A DNA stretch of 42,558 bases from a virus. Of the stretch, positions 7,304 through 14,462 are shown in pieces (the first letter of the stretch is position 1; every line of letters starts with the position of its first letter). The stretch covers positions 1-42,558 of the IMG/VR virus record IMGVR_UViG_3300032050_000273; one strand, written 5' to 3'. The position numbers were made by a program, and so were the translations under genes. The notes below the pieces were generated by a model. It made no database searches. It was given only the letters and a program-made list of their open reading frames with translations, and was not told the origin of the DNA.

Positions 7304-7579
7304 ATGATGCCCTCACGCGGGATGGGAGATATTGCTGCAAGCAAGATGCCCAAGGCTAGAACTAAGCGTCGCCGGGACAACACCGACTTCACGCAGTACA
7401 AAGAAGGCGGCAAGGTGAACGCTGCTGGCAATTACACCAAGCCAGAACTGCGCAAGCGGATCGTGGCGCAAGTAAAAGCAGCGGCTACTCACGGCACTGG
7501 CGCAGGTCAATGGTCAGCCCGCAAGGCACAGCTGGTGGCAAAGAAGTACAAGGCAGCAGGAGGAGGCTATCGTGGCTAG
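7304..7579 (+). CDS. Small basic protein with 'GxWSARKAQLVAKKYK' core
   Basis: The 91-residue protein has a basic N-terminus, a 'YKEGGKVN' double-glycine motif, a helix ('YTKPELRKRIVAQVKAAA') and the C-terminal core 'GAGQWSARKAQLVAKKYKAA'. This C-terminal half recurs in many marine and freshwater phage genomes as a stand-alone small protein, but no function is known to me. AGGAGG at 7293-7298 lies just before the ATG. Confidence 0.72.
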   Translation: MMPSRGMGDIAASKMPKARTKRRRDNTDFTQYKEGGKVNAAGNYTKPELRKRIVAQVKAAATHGTGAGQWSARKAQLVAKKYKAAGGGYRG

Positions 7580-7847
7580 CAAGTTTCCAGATCTGACCGG
7601 CGACGGCAAGGTAACGCAAGCAGACGTCCTGAAGGGTCGTGGCGTAGAGGGTATGAAGAAGGGCGGCTCCACAAAAAAGTGGATTCAGAGCGCAATCAAG
7701 AAGCCGGGCGCCCTGCGCGCTCAACTTGGCGCAAAAGAAGGCAAGCCGATTTCCCCTAAGAAGCTAGCCTCTGCTGCCAAAAAACCAGGGAAATTGGGCC
7801 AAAGAGCAAGACTTGCCCAAACTCTGAAGAAAATGGGCAAGAAGTGA
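7572..7847 (+). CDS. Small basic protein with EF-hand/dockerin-like loop
   Basis: The 91-residue product starts with 'FPDLTGDGKVTQADVLKGRG'. The order D-x-T-G-D-G-x-V-T-x-x-D matches the calcium-binding loop of dockerins and EF hands. A 'MKKGG' motif and a Lys-rich helical C-terminus follow ('AIKKPGALRAQL', 'AAKKPGKLGQRARLAQTL'). GTG is the start codon, with AGGAGG at 7561-7566. Calcium binding is predicted from the loop only. A role in virion assembly is an inference from neighbours. Confidence 0.72.
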   Translation: MASKFPDLTGDGKVTQADVLKGRGVEGMKKGGSTKKWIQSAIKKPGALRAQLGAKEGKPISPKKLASAAKKPGKLGQRARLAQTLKKMGKK

Positions 7848-8077
7848 AAGCACCGCAGCAGAGCCTGAAAGATTGGGGCGAGCAGAAATGGCGCACCAAA
7901 AGCGGCAAGCCATCGTCGAAGACAGGCGAGCGGTACTTGCCGGAGAAGGCTATCAAAGCGTTGTCTCCAGCGGAGTATGCGGCGACGACGCGAGCAAAGC
8001 GGGCAGGAAAGAAAGCGGGCAAGCAGTTCGTGAAACAACCCAAGGGCATAGCTCAGAAGACGGCGAGATTTAGGTAA
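7844..8077 (+). CDS. Small very basic protein, 'SGKPSSKTGERYLP' family
   Basis: This 77-residue, Lys/Arg-rich protein begins with GTG overlapping the previous stop (GTGA). It has 'LKDWGEQKWRTKSGKPSSKT', 'YLPEKAIKALSPAEYAATTR' and a 'QPKGIAQKTARFR' end. Proteins with this order are found in cyanophages, pelagic phages and some algal viruses, which I recall without being able to confirm the family name. The charge suggests nucleic-acid binding, possibly genome condensation (inference). It ends at TAATG, joined to the following connector gene. Confidence 0.72.
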   Translation: MKAPQQSLKDWGEQKWRTKSGKPSSKTGERYLPEKAIKALSPAEYAATTRAKRAGKKAGKQFVKQPKGIAQKTARFR

Positions 8078-8817
8078 TGGCCTACACGACTTCTACGACC
8101 TCGTTTAATCCGACGGTCAACGACATCTTCGAAGAAGCCTTTGAGAGAGTCGGGCTGGAGATGCGCACGGGCTACGATTTTCGTACCGCCCGGCGCAGTC
8201 TGAACTTGCTGCTGACGGAGTGGGCAAATCGCGGCATCAACTTGTGGACTATCGAGCAGGGAACTATCCCGCTCGTACAGGGACAGATTACCTATGATCT
8301 ACCTAATGACACCGTGGATCTTCTGGAACATGTTATTCGAACCAATCCTGGGCAGATCGGGACTCAGTCAGACATCAACATCAACCGAATCTCTGTTTCC
8401 ACCTACGCCACAATCCCGAACAAGCTCACGCAAGGGCGCCCGATCCAAGTCTGGATAAACCGTCGCAGCGGCCAGACCAGTGATGCGCCCGGCGCTACGC
8501 CGCAGTATCCACAGATCAACGTGTGGCCAAGCCCAGATCAAGGTACGGCACAGACACCGTACTACTACTTCGTGTACTGGCGGTTGCGTAGGATGGTGGA
8601 TGTAGGCAACGGTGTGAACGTAGAAGACATCCCATTCCGCTTTCAGGAGTGCCTGATCTGCGGGCTGGCATATCGTCTGGCCATGAAGTTGCCGGGCGGT
8701 CTGGAGCGGTTGCAGTTCTTGAAGGCGCAGTACGACGAAGCGTGGGAGATGGCAGCGGGCGAAGATCGTGAGAAGGCACCTGATCGGCTGGTGCCACGCA
8801 TGATCACGTACAGGTGA
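8077..8817 (+). CDS. Head-tail connector/adaptor protein
   Basis: The 246-residue protein has the look of gp4/gp11-type adaptor proteins of podoviruses: an N-terminal helical part ('VNDIFEEAFERVGLEMRTG', 'ARRSLNLLLTEWANRGINLW'), a beta-rich middle (about residues 65-180) and a C-terminal helix ('LERLQFLKAQYDEAWEMAA'). Such proteins form the ring under the portal. A second adaptor-like gene lies at 9628. Which of the two sits next to the portal cannot be told from sequence alone. Confidence 0.72.
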   Translation: MAYTTSTTSFNPTVNDIFEEAFERVGLEMRTGYDFRTARRSLNLLLTEWANRGINLWTIEQGTIPLVQGQITYDLPNDTVDLLEHVIRTNPGQIGTQSDININRISVSTYATIPNKLTQGRPIQVWINRRSGQTSDAPGATPQYPQINVWPSPDQGTAQTPYYYFVYWRLRRMVDVGNGVNVEDIPFRFQECLICGLAYRLAMKLPGGLERLQFLKAQYDEAWEMAAGEDREKAPDRLVPRMITYR

Positions 8818-8820
8818 TGT

Positions 8821-9243
8821 ATGCCAAGTAAGTACGCTAGTGGCAAGAACAGTATTTCCGAGTGTGACCGGTGCGGTTTCCGGTACATGCTCAAAGAGTT
8901 GAAGACACTGACGATCAAGACGAAGAACGTCAACATCAAGGTGTGCAGAACTTGCTGGGAACCTGACCAGCCGCAGTTGAGTCTGGGCTTGTACCCGGTG
9001 AATGACCCGCAGGCTGTGCGGGATCCGAGACCGGACAAGTCGTACTGGCAGTCTGGTTTGACTGGATTGCAGACGCAGTACAACTCTGGTACAGGTGAGT
9101 TACAGGATGGGTTTCCTGCTGGTGGTAGCCGGATCATTCAGTGGGGCTGGTCGCCGATTGGTGGCTCAAGAGCGAATGATGCTGGGCTAACGCCCAACAA
9201 CTTGGTGGCACAGACTACGGTCGCAAACGTGACCATTAACTAG
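8821..9243 (+). CDS. Virion-module protein with zinc ribbon
   Basis: The 140-residue protein has an N-terminal zinc-ribbon-like motif: C-x-x-C at 'CDRCG' (about residues 17-21) and C-x-x-C at 'CRTCW' (about residues 42-46). A Gly/Gln/Asn-rich C-terminal region of strand-like character follows. The two pairs are about 25 residues apart, right for one zinc site. It sits between two connector genes and is probably a minor virion protein. I do not know a tested function. Confidence 0.7.
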   Translation: MPSKYASGKNSISECDRCGFRYMLKELKTLTIKTKNVNIKVCRTCWEPDQPQLSLGLYPVNDPQAVRDPRPDKSYWQSGLTGLQTQYNSGTGELQDGFPAGGSRIIQWGWSPIGGSRANDAGLTPNNLVAQTTVANVTIN

Positions 9244-9252
9244 GAGTGAGAG

Positions 9253-9402
9253 ATGGACAAGATGAAGCAGGTAGCCAAAGCCGAGGTGAAAGCGCATGAG
9301 AAGCGTATGCACAAAGGCATGAAAAAGGGTGGCGTGACCACGTCCGATCTGAAAAAATACGGGCGGAACGAAGCTCGCATTCAGAACCAGAAAACCAAGT
9401 GA
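9253..9402 (+). CDS. 49-residue basic protein with KKGG motif
   Basis: A short gene from ATG 9253 to TGA 9400-9402, preceded by AGGAG at 9242-9246. The product is basic and helical, contains 'HKGMKKGGVTTSDLKKYGRN' and ends in 'NQKTK'. The double-glycine motif and tight spacing with neighbours support a real gene. Comparable tiny proteins occur in other environmental phages at this position (recalled). Function unknown. Confidence 0.7.
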   Translation: MDKMKQVAKAEVKAHEKRMHKGMKKGGVTTSDLKKYGRNEARIQNQKTK

Positions 9403-9409
9403 GGTTGAG

Positions 9410-9631
9410 ATGGCTATCAAGAACATGGGTACGCCCAAGCCTGTAAAGGGTAATGGCAAGAAGTTGCCTGACCCGAACAACATCGCGGTAGACAAGCTGG
9501 GGCCGAAGACGGCTGTGCAGCGTGTGTCTGCTGGCGATCCTGGCCGCGAGGACACCAAGACTACCGGCATCAAGATTCGTGGCACTGGTGCGGCTACCAA
9601 GGGCGTGATGGCTAGAGGTCCGATGGCATGA
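9410..9631 (+). CDS. Small basic protein with 'GIKIRGTGAATKG' C-terminus
   Basis: The 73-residue, Pro/Gly/Lys-rich protein is probably unstructured. It ends with 'KTTGIKIRGTGAATKGVMAR' then GPMA, a C-terminal signature that recurs in small proteins of unrelated environmental phages. GAGGTTGAG at 9401-9409 holds the ribosome-binding site. Its stop overlaps the following adaptor gene (ATGA). Function unknown; likely part of the same set of small basic virion-associated proteins as the 5205-8077 group. Confidence 0.72.
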   Translation: MAIKNMGTPKPVKGNGKKLPDPNNIAVDKLGPKTAVQRVSAGDPGREDTKTTGIKIRGTGAATKGVMARGPMA

Positions 9632-10311
9632 CGTACACCGAGTTAGTTGCAGCGATACAGGACTACACGGAGAACTACGAACAGACGTTCGTAGATAACA
9701 TCCCGCTGTTTGTCCGTCAGACGGAGACCCGCATTTACAATGCGGTGCAGCTGCCGCCTATTCGCCGCAACTCGACAGGTACGCTGCTGACCGGTAACAA
9801 GTATCTGACCGCGCCGACAGACTTCTTGGCGGTGTACTCCATGGCTGTGATTGAGAACTACGGCACGGCAAACGAGGAGTACCACTACCTGCTGAACAAG
9901 GATGTGAACTACATCCGTGCTGCGTATCCCACCCCGGCAGATACAGGCTTGCCGCAGTACTACGCGATCTTCGGCCCACAGGTAACGAGCAACACCACGA
10001 CGGACGAACTGAGCTTCATCTTTGGCCCTACGCCGGATGACGCCTACACGCTGGAGCTGCACTACTACTATTACCCAGAGTCGATCACGACAGCGCCAGA
10101 TGGCCGTACGTGGCTGGGTGACAACTACGATCCAGCCCTGCTGTATGGCTCTCTGCGCGAGGCGTACTTGTTCATGAAGGGCGAGCAGGATTTGATCGCC
10201 AACGTCGAGGCCAAGTACAACGAGGCTATGGGTGAACTGAAGCGTCTGGGCGATGGCATGGAGCGTCAGGATGCGTACCGCAGCGGTCAGGTTAGGGTGA
10301 AAGTGACATGA
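9628..10311 (+). CDS. Adaptor protein, SU10-adaptor-like
   Basis: The 227-residue protein opens with 'MTYTELVAAIQDYTEN' and 'VRQTETRIYNAVQLPPIRRN', then 'YLTAPTDFLAVYSMAVI', a strand-rich centre and a C-terminal helix ('LIANVEAKYNEAMGELKRLG'). This order matches the phage adaptor family typified by Escherichia phage SU10, where the protein links portal and tail nozzle. It overlaps both neighbours by 4 bases. Together with the protein at 8077 it indicates a short-tailed virion. Confidence 0.78.
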   Translation: MTYTELVAAIQDYTENYEQTFVDNIPLFVRQTETRIYNAVQLPPIRRNSTGTLLTGNKYLTAPTDFLAVYSMAVIENYGTANEEYHYLLNKDVNYIRAAYPTPADTGLPQYYAIFGPQVTSNTTTDELSFIFGPTPDDAYTLELHYYYYPESITTAPDGRTWLGDNYDPALLYGSLREAYLFMKGEQDLIANVEAKYNEAMGELKRLGDGMERQDAYRSGQVRVKVT

Positions 10312-10733
10312 CGATTTACCAAGGCCTGACCACATCGTTCAAGGTGGACATACTGAACGGGCGACAGAATATAGCGTCGGACTCTTTGAAGATGGCGCTG
10401 TATGACGGGTATGTAGAGTTAGGTGAAAGCACGACCGCATATTCCACAACGAACGAGATTAGTGGTGCGGGCTACACGGCTGGTGGCGAGGGCTTGTCAA
10501 ACGTCTCGATTGAGTCTACAAGCAACGGTATTGTGTATGTAAGTTTTGCCAATGTGGTTTGGACGAACGCTGAGTTCACTGCCAGAGGCGCGTTGATTTA
10601 CAACGCTACTCGGGCGAATGCGTCGATCGCCACGTTGGACTTTGGGAGCGACAAGACGCAGGCTGCGAATGGCACATTTACTGTGACGCTGCCACCGAAT
10701 ACGCCGTCCAGTGCGTTAATACGTATCAACTGA
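10308..10733 (+). CDS. Beta-rich tail/fibre-associated protein
   Basis: The 141-residue product starts 'MTIYQGLTTSFKVDILNG' and is built of alternating strands rich in Thr, Ser, Gly and Asn, ending 'PPNTPSSALIRIN'. The composition fits a beta-sandwich virion protein. It is translationally coupled to the adaptor gene (ATGA overlap) and is the first gene of the fibre block. Similar proteins occur next to adaptor genes in other podovirus-like genomes, but no function is known to me. Confidence 0.68.
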   Translation: MTIYQGLTTSFKVDILNGRQNIASDSLKMALYDGYVELGESTTAYSTTNEISGAGYTAGGEGLSNVSIESTSNGIVYVSFANVVWTNAEFTARGALIYNATRANASIATLDFGSDKTQAANGTFTVTLPPNTPSSALIRIN

Positions 10734-10742
10734 GGAGTCATC

Positions 10743-11318
10743 ATGACTATTGAAAAATCAAAATCCAGCGAGACTGTCACCGGCGGTGTTGCGCGGAAGA
10801 CAGGCTTTGCTGAAGGCGCATCGGGCGGCGGTGTGTTCACCGTTACTTGCTACGACAAAGACGGCAAAGAGAAGTGGGTAGACATGGGTCACAACCTGGT
10901 GGTGAACACCGGCTTGCAGGACATGAACACCAAGTACTTCAAGGGTTCGACCTACACGGCTGCTTGGCACATCGGGCTGATCAACAATACATCGGCATCG
11001 ACCACGTTCTCCGGTGGAGATACGCTGGCATCTCACGCTGGTTGGGATGAGAACTCTGATTACAGCGGCACTCGTCCACAGGTGACGTTTGGTAACGCCA
11101 CACTGGCAGATCCGTCGAACATCAACAACTCGGCGTCTTTGGCTACGTTCACGATGACAGCGAATGCCACGATCTCTGGCGCGTTCTTGTGCAACGTGGC
11201 GTCTGGTACATCTGGCCTGCTGTTCTCGGCGGCCGACTTCCAAGCGCCTGGCGATCGTACTGTTGTGAGCGGTGATGTTCTGAACGTGACGTACTCGTTC
11301 AACCTAGATGCTTCTTGA
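10743..11318 (+). CDS. Beta-rich structural protein
   Basis: The 191-residue protein has a polar N-terminus (about residues 1-30) and then a strand-rich body containing 'VFTVTCYDKDGKEKWVDMGH' and 'NLVVNTGLQDMNTKYF', a beginning frequent in small phage tail proteins. The rest is rich in Ala, Ser, Thr and Asn. GAGGAG at 10732-10737 precedes the ATG. Probable tail or fibre component; the exact role is unclear. Confidence 0.68.
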   Translation: MTIEKSKSSETVTGGVARKTGFAEGASGGGVFTVTCYDKDGKEKWVDMGHNLVVNTGLQDMNTKYFKGSTYTAAWHIGLINNTSASTTFSGGDTLASHAGWDENSDYSGTRPQVTFGNATLADPSNINNSASLATFTMTANATISGAFLCNVASGTSGLLFSAADFQAPGDRTVVSGDVLNVTYSFNLDAS

Positions 11319-11330
11319 TAGGGGGTAGTC

Positions 11331-11504
11331 ATGTTTAAGAAGGGCGACGTAGTCAAGCTGAAAGCGGTGATCCCGCAGGGTCCAATCATCAAGATGCGCA
11401 TGGATGATGATGGCAATATCTGGTGCCTGATGGAGTGGACGTCTGAAGATGGTCAGGCGCACAGCCGTTGGTTTATGGATAGTGAGCTTGAGGCTGCGGG
11501 GTAA
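11331..11504 (+). CDS. 57-residue SH3-like protein (DUF2158/YodC-like)
   Basis: A short gene from ATG 11331 to TAA 11502-11504, with AGGGGG at 11320-11325 upstream. The product begins 'MFKKGDVVKLKAVIPQGPII' and has a central Trp-Cys...Trp pattern ('IWCLMEWTSEDGQ') and an acidic end ('FMDSELEAAG'). This layout resembles the small YodC/DUF2158 family, whose members are about 60 residues with a K/GDVVxLKSGGP start. The resemblance is partial. Function unknown. Confidence 0.6.
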   Translation: MFKKGDVVKLKAVIPQGPIIKMRMDDDGNIWCLMEWTSEDGQAHSRWFMDSELEAAG

Positions 11505-11507
11505 TGT

Positions 11508-12470
11508 GTGGATGGCGGCTTTGGTAGCGGCACATGGGGGCAGGCTGGCTGGGGCTGTTCAGTCTATAACCGAACGATATCGAACGGTGGCTGGGGCAAT
11601 GGTGCTTGGGGGTCGGATGGCTGGGGTCTTGGTGATGGTGGGCTGGTCAAGGGCGCTGATACAGTTAGTGCTGATTTGGCGCCCAAGATCGTTGCAAACA
11701 TCGCCGAGTCTGCTGTTGTTACTGACTTCTACTTTGCTAGCATCAATGTCACCGGCGCTGTTGCCGAGTCTGCTGCTGCTGCCGATACTGTTGCTAGTAC
11801 CAAGTCTGTCACAGGCGCAGTATCTGAGACGGTCACGGGCAGCGACACAGTCAGTTCGCTGGCGTCGGTCGGCGCGAGGGTAGCAGAAACCGCGCAGACG
11901 GCAGATGTAGTCAGCAGTCTGGCAAACATGAACTCTCAGGTATCTGAGAGCGCGGCAGGAAGTGATGCAGTAACACCGAGGAACAACAGGTTTGGTACTG
12001 TCAGTGAGTCGGTAGCAGGAAATGAAACGGTAGCGTCGCAGGTGTCGTTCACGAGTGTGGCGGCGGAGACGGTAGCGGCGCAGGATCAGGTAGTAGGCAG
12101 GTTTGGTATTTCAGGTGCGGTTGCGGAGAGCGCAAATGCGACAGACATACTGGAAGTGTTCAACAGCATCGCCTTCGCTATCAGCGAGGATGCCAGCGCT
12201 TCTATCACGGTGTCTGCGCAGGCTAACTTTGCTGCAAGCGTGTCTGATGCTGTGGTTACGTCAGACAGTGATAGTGCGAGTGCAAGCTTCATCGCAAGGA
12301 TTCTGGAATCGGTTGTGGCAGAAGATGTTGCCCGCCGCAGATTCTTGTGGGAGCCTATTGAAACAGGCGGTAATGTTACGTGGTCGGCAATTAATACCGG
12401 CGGCGGTGGTACTTGGACGCCAATAGTCACGGGCAACGCGGCAACCTGGACGGTCATCAATACAGTTTAA
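11508..12470 (+). CDS. Fibre protein made of 20-residue tandem repeats
   Basis: The 320-residue protein has three zones. Residues 1-45 are Gly/Trp-rich with spaced GW and GTW units. Residues 50-271 are eleven tandem repeats, the first of 22 and the other ten of exactly 20 residues, with a rough consensus [S/A/T]-D-T-V-x-S ... V-[S/A]-E-[S/T]-[A/V]-x-[G/A]. Residues 280-320 are four 11-residue units beginning T/L-W ('TWSAINTGGGG', 'TWTPIVTGNAA'). Regular short repeats of this sort are typical of elongated trimeric fibres. GTG at 11508 is the start; no in-frame ATG is nearby. It lies in the fibre block between small tail genes and a tail-fibre-like gene. Confidence 0.75.
   Translation: MDGGFGSGTWGQAGWGCSVYNRTISNGGWGNGAWGSDGWGLGDGGLVKGADTVSADLAPKIVANIAESAVVTDFYFASINVTGAVAESAAAADTVASTKSVTGAVSETVTGSDTVSSLASVGARVAETAQTADVVSSLANMNSQVSESAAGSDAVTPRNNRFGTVSESVAGNETVASQVSFTSVAAETVAAQDQVVGRFGISGAVAESANATDILEVFNSIAFAISEDASASITVSAQANFAASVSDAVVTSDSDSASASFIARILESVVAEDVARRRFLWEPIETGGNVTWSAINTGGGGTWTPIVTGNAATWTVINTV
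11655..12320 (+). repeat. Eleven 60-bp protein-coding repeats
   Basis: The DNA encoding residues 50-271 of the fibre gene consists of degenerate in-frame repeats of 60 bp (the first unit 66 bp). The protein repeat is clear while the DNA units have diverged, so the array is old and under protein-level constraint rather than a fresh slippage product. Confidence 0.7.
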
Positions 12471-12479
12471 GGAAAGATC

Positions 12480-13148
12480 ATGGCTAGTACATATTCCCAG
12501 CTAAAGATCGAGTTGATCGGCACGGGCGATCAGGCGGGTACGTGGGGGACGACAACGAACGTCAACCTCGGCACGGCGCTGGAGGAGGCGATCACGGGCA
12601 ACGCGACGGTAACGTTTGCCAGCTCAAATGCAGCCATAGCATTGACAGATACCAATGCCACACAGACTGCGCGTAACTTGCGACTGATTCTGGGCGGGAC
12701 AATATCTACGACGCAGACGTTGTTTGTACCGGCGATTACCAAGCAGTATCTGGTCACCAACAATCTGTCGAGTCCGGTGGTAATTTCAAACGGCACGAAC
12801 GCATCGCCGACAGGTACAACGGTGACTGTGCCGGCAGGCCGGTCTATGTCGGTATTCAACAACGGCACCAGCATCACAGAGACTGTTACCTACGTTACAG
12901 AGCTTGCTGTAAGTAACGTGACGATCACAAACCCGCTGGTGGTATCAAGCGGCGGCACCGGCCGGGCAAACCTGACGCTAGGTAGCGTGATGGTTGGCAA
13001 CAACACAGGCACCGTAACCATGGTGGCACCCGGCACGGCCAACAACGTGCTGACCAGTAACGGCACCCACTGGGTAAGTCAGGCTCCTGCGGCAGGTGGG
13101 ATTACAACAGGTAAAAGCATCGCGATGGCGATGATCTTCGGCTTCTAA
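12480..13148 (+). CDS. Tail fibre-like protein
   Basis: The 222-residue protein opens with 'YSQLKIELIGTGDQAGTWGT', a start shared by many phage fibre or distal tail proteins. Its C-terminal half contains the common fibre segment 'VSSGGTGRANLTLGSVMVGN' followed by 'GTANNVLTSNGTHWVSQAPA', which often links a stem to a receptor-binding tip in phage tail proteins. It ends in a short hydrophobic stretch ('SIAMAMIFGF'). It is followed by further fibre and adhesin genes and is likely part of the same appendage. Confidence 0.78.
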   Translation: MASTYSQLKIELIGTGDQAGTWGTTTNVNLGTALEEAITGNATVTFASSNAAIALTDTNATQTARNLRLILGGTISTTQTLFVPAITKQYLVTNNLSSPVVISNGTNASPTGTTVTVPAGRSMSVFNNGTSITETVTYVTELAVSNVTITNPLVVSSGGTGRANLTLGSVMVGNNTGTVTMVAPGTANNVLTSNGTHWVSQAPAAGGITTGKSIAMAMIFGF

Positions 13149-13159
13149 GGAGTTATCAA

Positions 13160-13561
13160 ATGGCAAACCCTAATATTGTCAACGTCACGCAGATCTACGG
13201 TCAGACGACATATCTGACCCCTGCGAACACGGCAAACTTTGTGCTGGTCACAAACACCACCAACTCGGGCAACGTGTTCAAGTTGGATCAGATTGTGGCG
13301 GCAAACTTGACTAACGCGGCAGCAAACTGCACGGTGGCTATCTTCACGAGCGGCAACGTTGCGGCGGGGAACGCTGTGGTAGTCAGCTCTAGCAACGTGT
13401 TCCCGATCGCGTCCAATATCTCGGTGCCGGCGTTTGCATCGTTGATCGTGATGGACAAGACCACGGCCACTTATCTGCTGGAAGATAAAGCGATTGTTGT
13501 TGCTAGCGGCACAAACAACGCTATCGCATTTTCAGTTAGCTACGAACAAATCAGCTCGTAA
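13160..13561 (+). CDS. Small beta-rich virion protein in fibre block
   Basis: The 133-residue product is Asn/Thr/Val/Ala-rich with alternating strands and few charges ('LVTNTTNSGNVFKLDQIVAA', 'VFPIASNISVPAFASLIV'). This suggests a jelly-roll or sandwich domain. AAGGAG at 13147-13152 lies upstream. It may be a fibre tip, a fibre-bound accessory protein or a decoration protein. No family is recognised. Confidence 0.68.
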   Translation: MANPNIVNVTQIYGQTTYLTPANTANFVLVTNTTNSGNVFKLDQIVAANLTNAAANCTVAIFTSGNVAAGNAVVVSSSNVFPIASNISVPAFASLIVMDKTTATYLLEDKAIVVASGTNNAIAFSVSYEQISS

Positions 13562-13570
13562 AGGTACGAC

Positions 13571-14455
13571 ATGCCTATCCATGGCTATCCCGGTCAAATA
13601 ATGAGCGCCACCACGGCGACCTATCCAAGTTCTGGTATTTGGACGTTAGCGTTTGGTAAAGGACAAATAGTAAGCACCCTTGTAAACACGTTTACAAGCT
13701 CTTCAACGTGGACTTGTCCTGCTGGTGTAACTGAAGTTGAGTATCTTGTTGTTGCTGCTGGTGGTGGTGGCGGCGGCGGAGGTTCTGGTTACGGTGGCGG
13801 TGGCGGTGGCGCTGGAGGATTTAGAGTAGGAACTGGTTTGGGAGTTGTTGCAGGAACCACTTATACGGTAACAGTTGGCGCTGGCGGAACTGGTTCCGTA
13901 AGCACCGGTCTTGGTGGAAATGGCGGTAACTCAACATTCTCCACAATCACTTCAAATGGCGGAGGAGGAGGAGGTCAGGCAAACCCCGCTACTGCCGGAA
14001 GAGCAGGTGGGTCTGGAGGCGGTGGTGGAACGCAAGCAGGAGGAGTTGGTGGAGGTGGTGGTGCAGGCAACACGCCATCTACAAATCCGTCTCAAGGCAA
14101 TAATGGCGGCAGCGCAAATGGCGGTAGTGACCCTCTTTTACAGGCCGGCGGTGGTGGTGGAGCATCAGAAATTGGGGGAAGTGGTGGGCCAGTAATAGGA
14201 GGTAGAGGTGGCAACGGAACTGCTTCTACAATTAGCGGCCCTTCAGTAACTTATGCTGGGGGTGGTGGCGGCTCTACATTTCAAAATACTATTGGTCCTG
14301 GCGGTGCTGGCGGCGGCGGAAATGGCGGCAGCTATTTTGCCCCTGACGCAACCTCTGGAACAGCAAACCGAGGTGGTGGCGGCGGCGGCGGCAATCCTAA
14401 CGGCGGAACTGGCGGTTCTGGCATAGTTATCATCAAATACCAAATCGTATCTTAG
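13571..14455 (+). CDS. Glycine-rich adhesin (single domain)
   Basis: The 294-residue protein has a short N-terminal head (about residues 1-45), a strand segment 'TCPAGVTEVEYLVVAAGGGG' and then about 210 residues dominated by runs of glycine, ending in 'GGSGIVIIKYQIVS'. This is the glycine-rich domain common in phage tail tips. In Salmonella phage S16 gp38 such runs form polyglycine II helices that bind outer-membrane proteins. A receptor-binding role is therefore likely (knowledge of family plus inference). It is paralogous to the next gene. Confidence 0.78.
   Translation: MPIHGYPGQIMSATTATYPSSGIWTLAFGKGQIVSTLVNTFTSSSTWTCPAGVTEVEYLVVAAGGGGGGGGSGYGGGGGGAGGFRVGTGLGVVAGTTYTVTVGAGGTGSVSTGLGGNGGNSTFSTITSNGGGGGGQANPATAGRAGGSGGGGGTQAGGVGGGGGAGNTPSTNPSQGNNGGSANGGSDPLLQAGGGGGASEIGGSGGPVIGGRGGNGTASTISGPSVTYAGGGGGSTFQNTIGPGGAGGGGNGGSYFAPDATSGTANRGGGGGGGNPNGGTGGSGIVIIKYQIVS
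13709..13755 (+). repeat. 47-bp repeat shared with next gene, copy 1
   Basis: The sequence coding for the start of the glycine-rich domain matches 14634-14680 in 46 of 47 positions (GAG against GAA is the only difference). It is direct evidence of recent duplication or gene conversion between the two adhesin genes. Confidence 0.9.
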
Positions 14456-14462
14456 GATAAAT

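Noticed and set aside
9643-10335. 230-codon open frame on the minus strand opposite the adaptor gene
   Set aside because: Fully antisense to the adaptor gene, with a Val/Arg/Gln composition typical of shadow frames.
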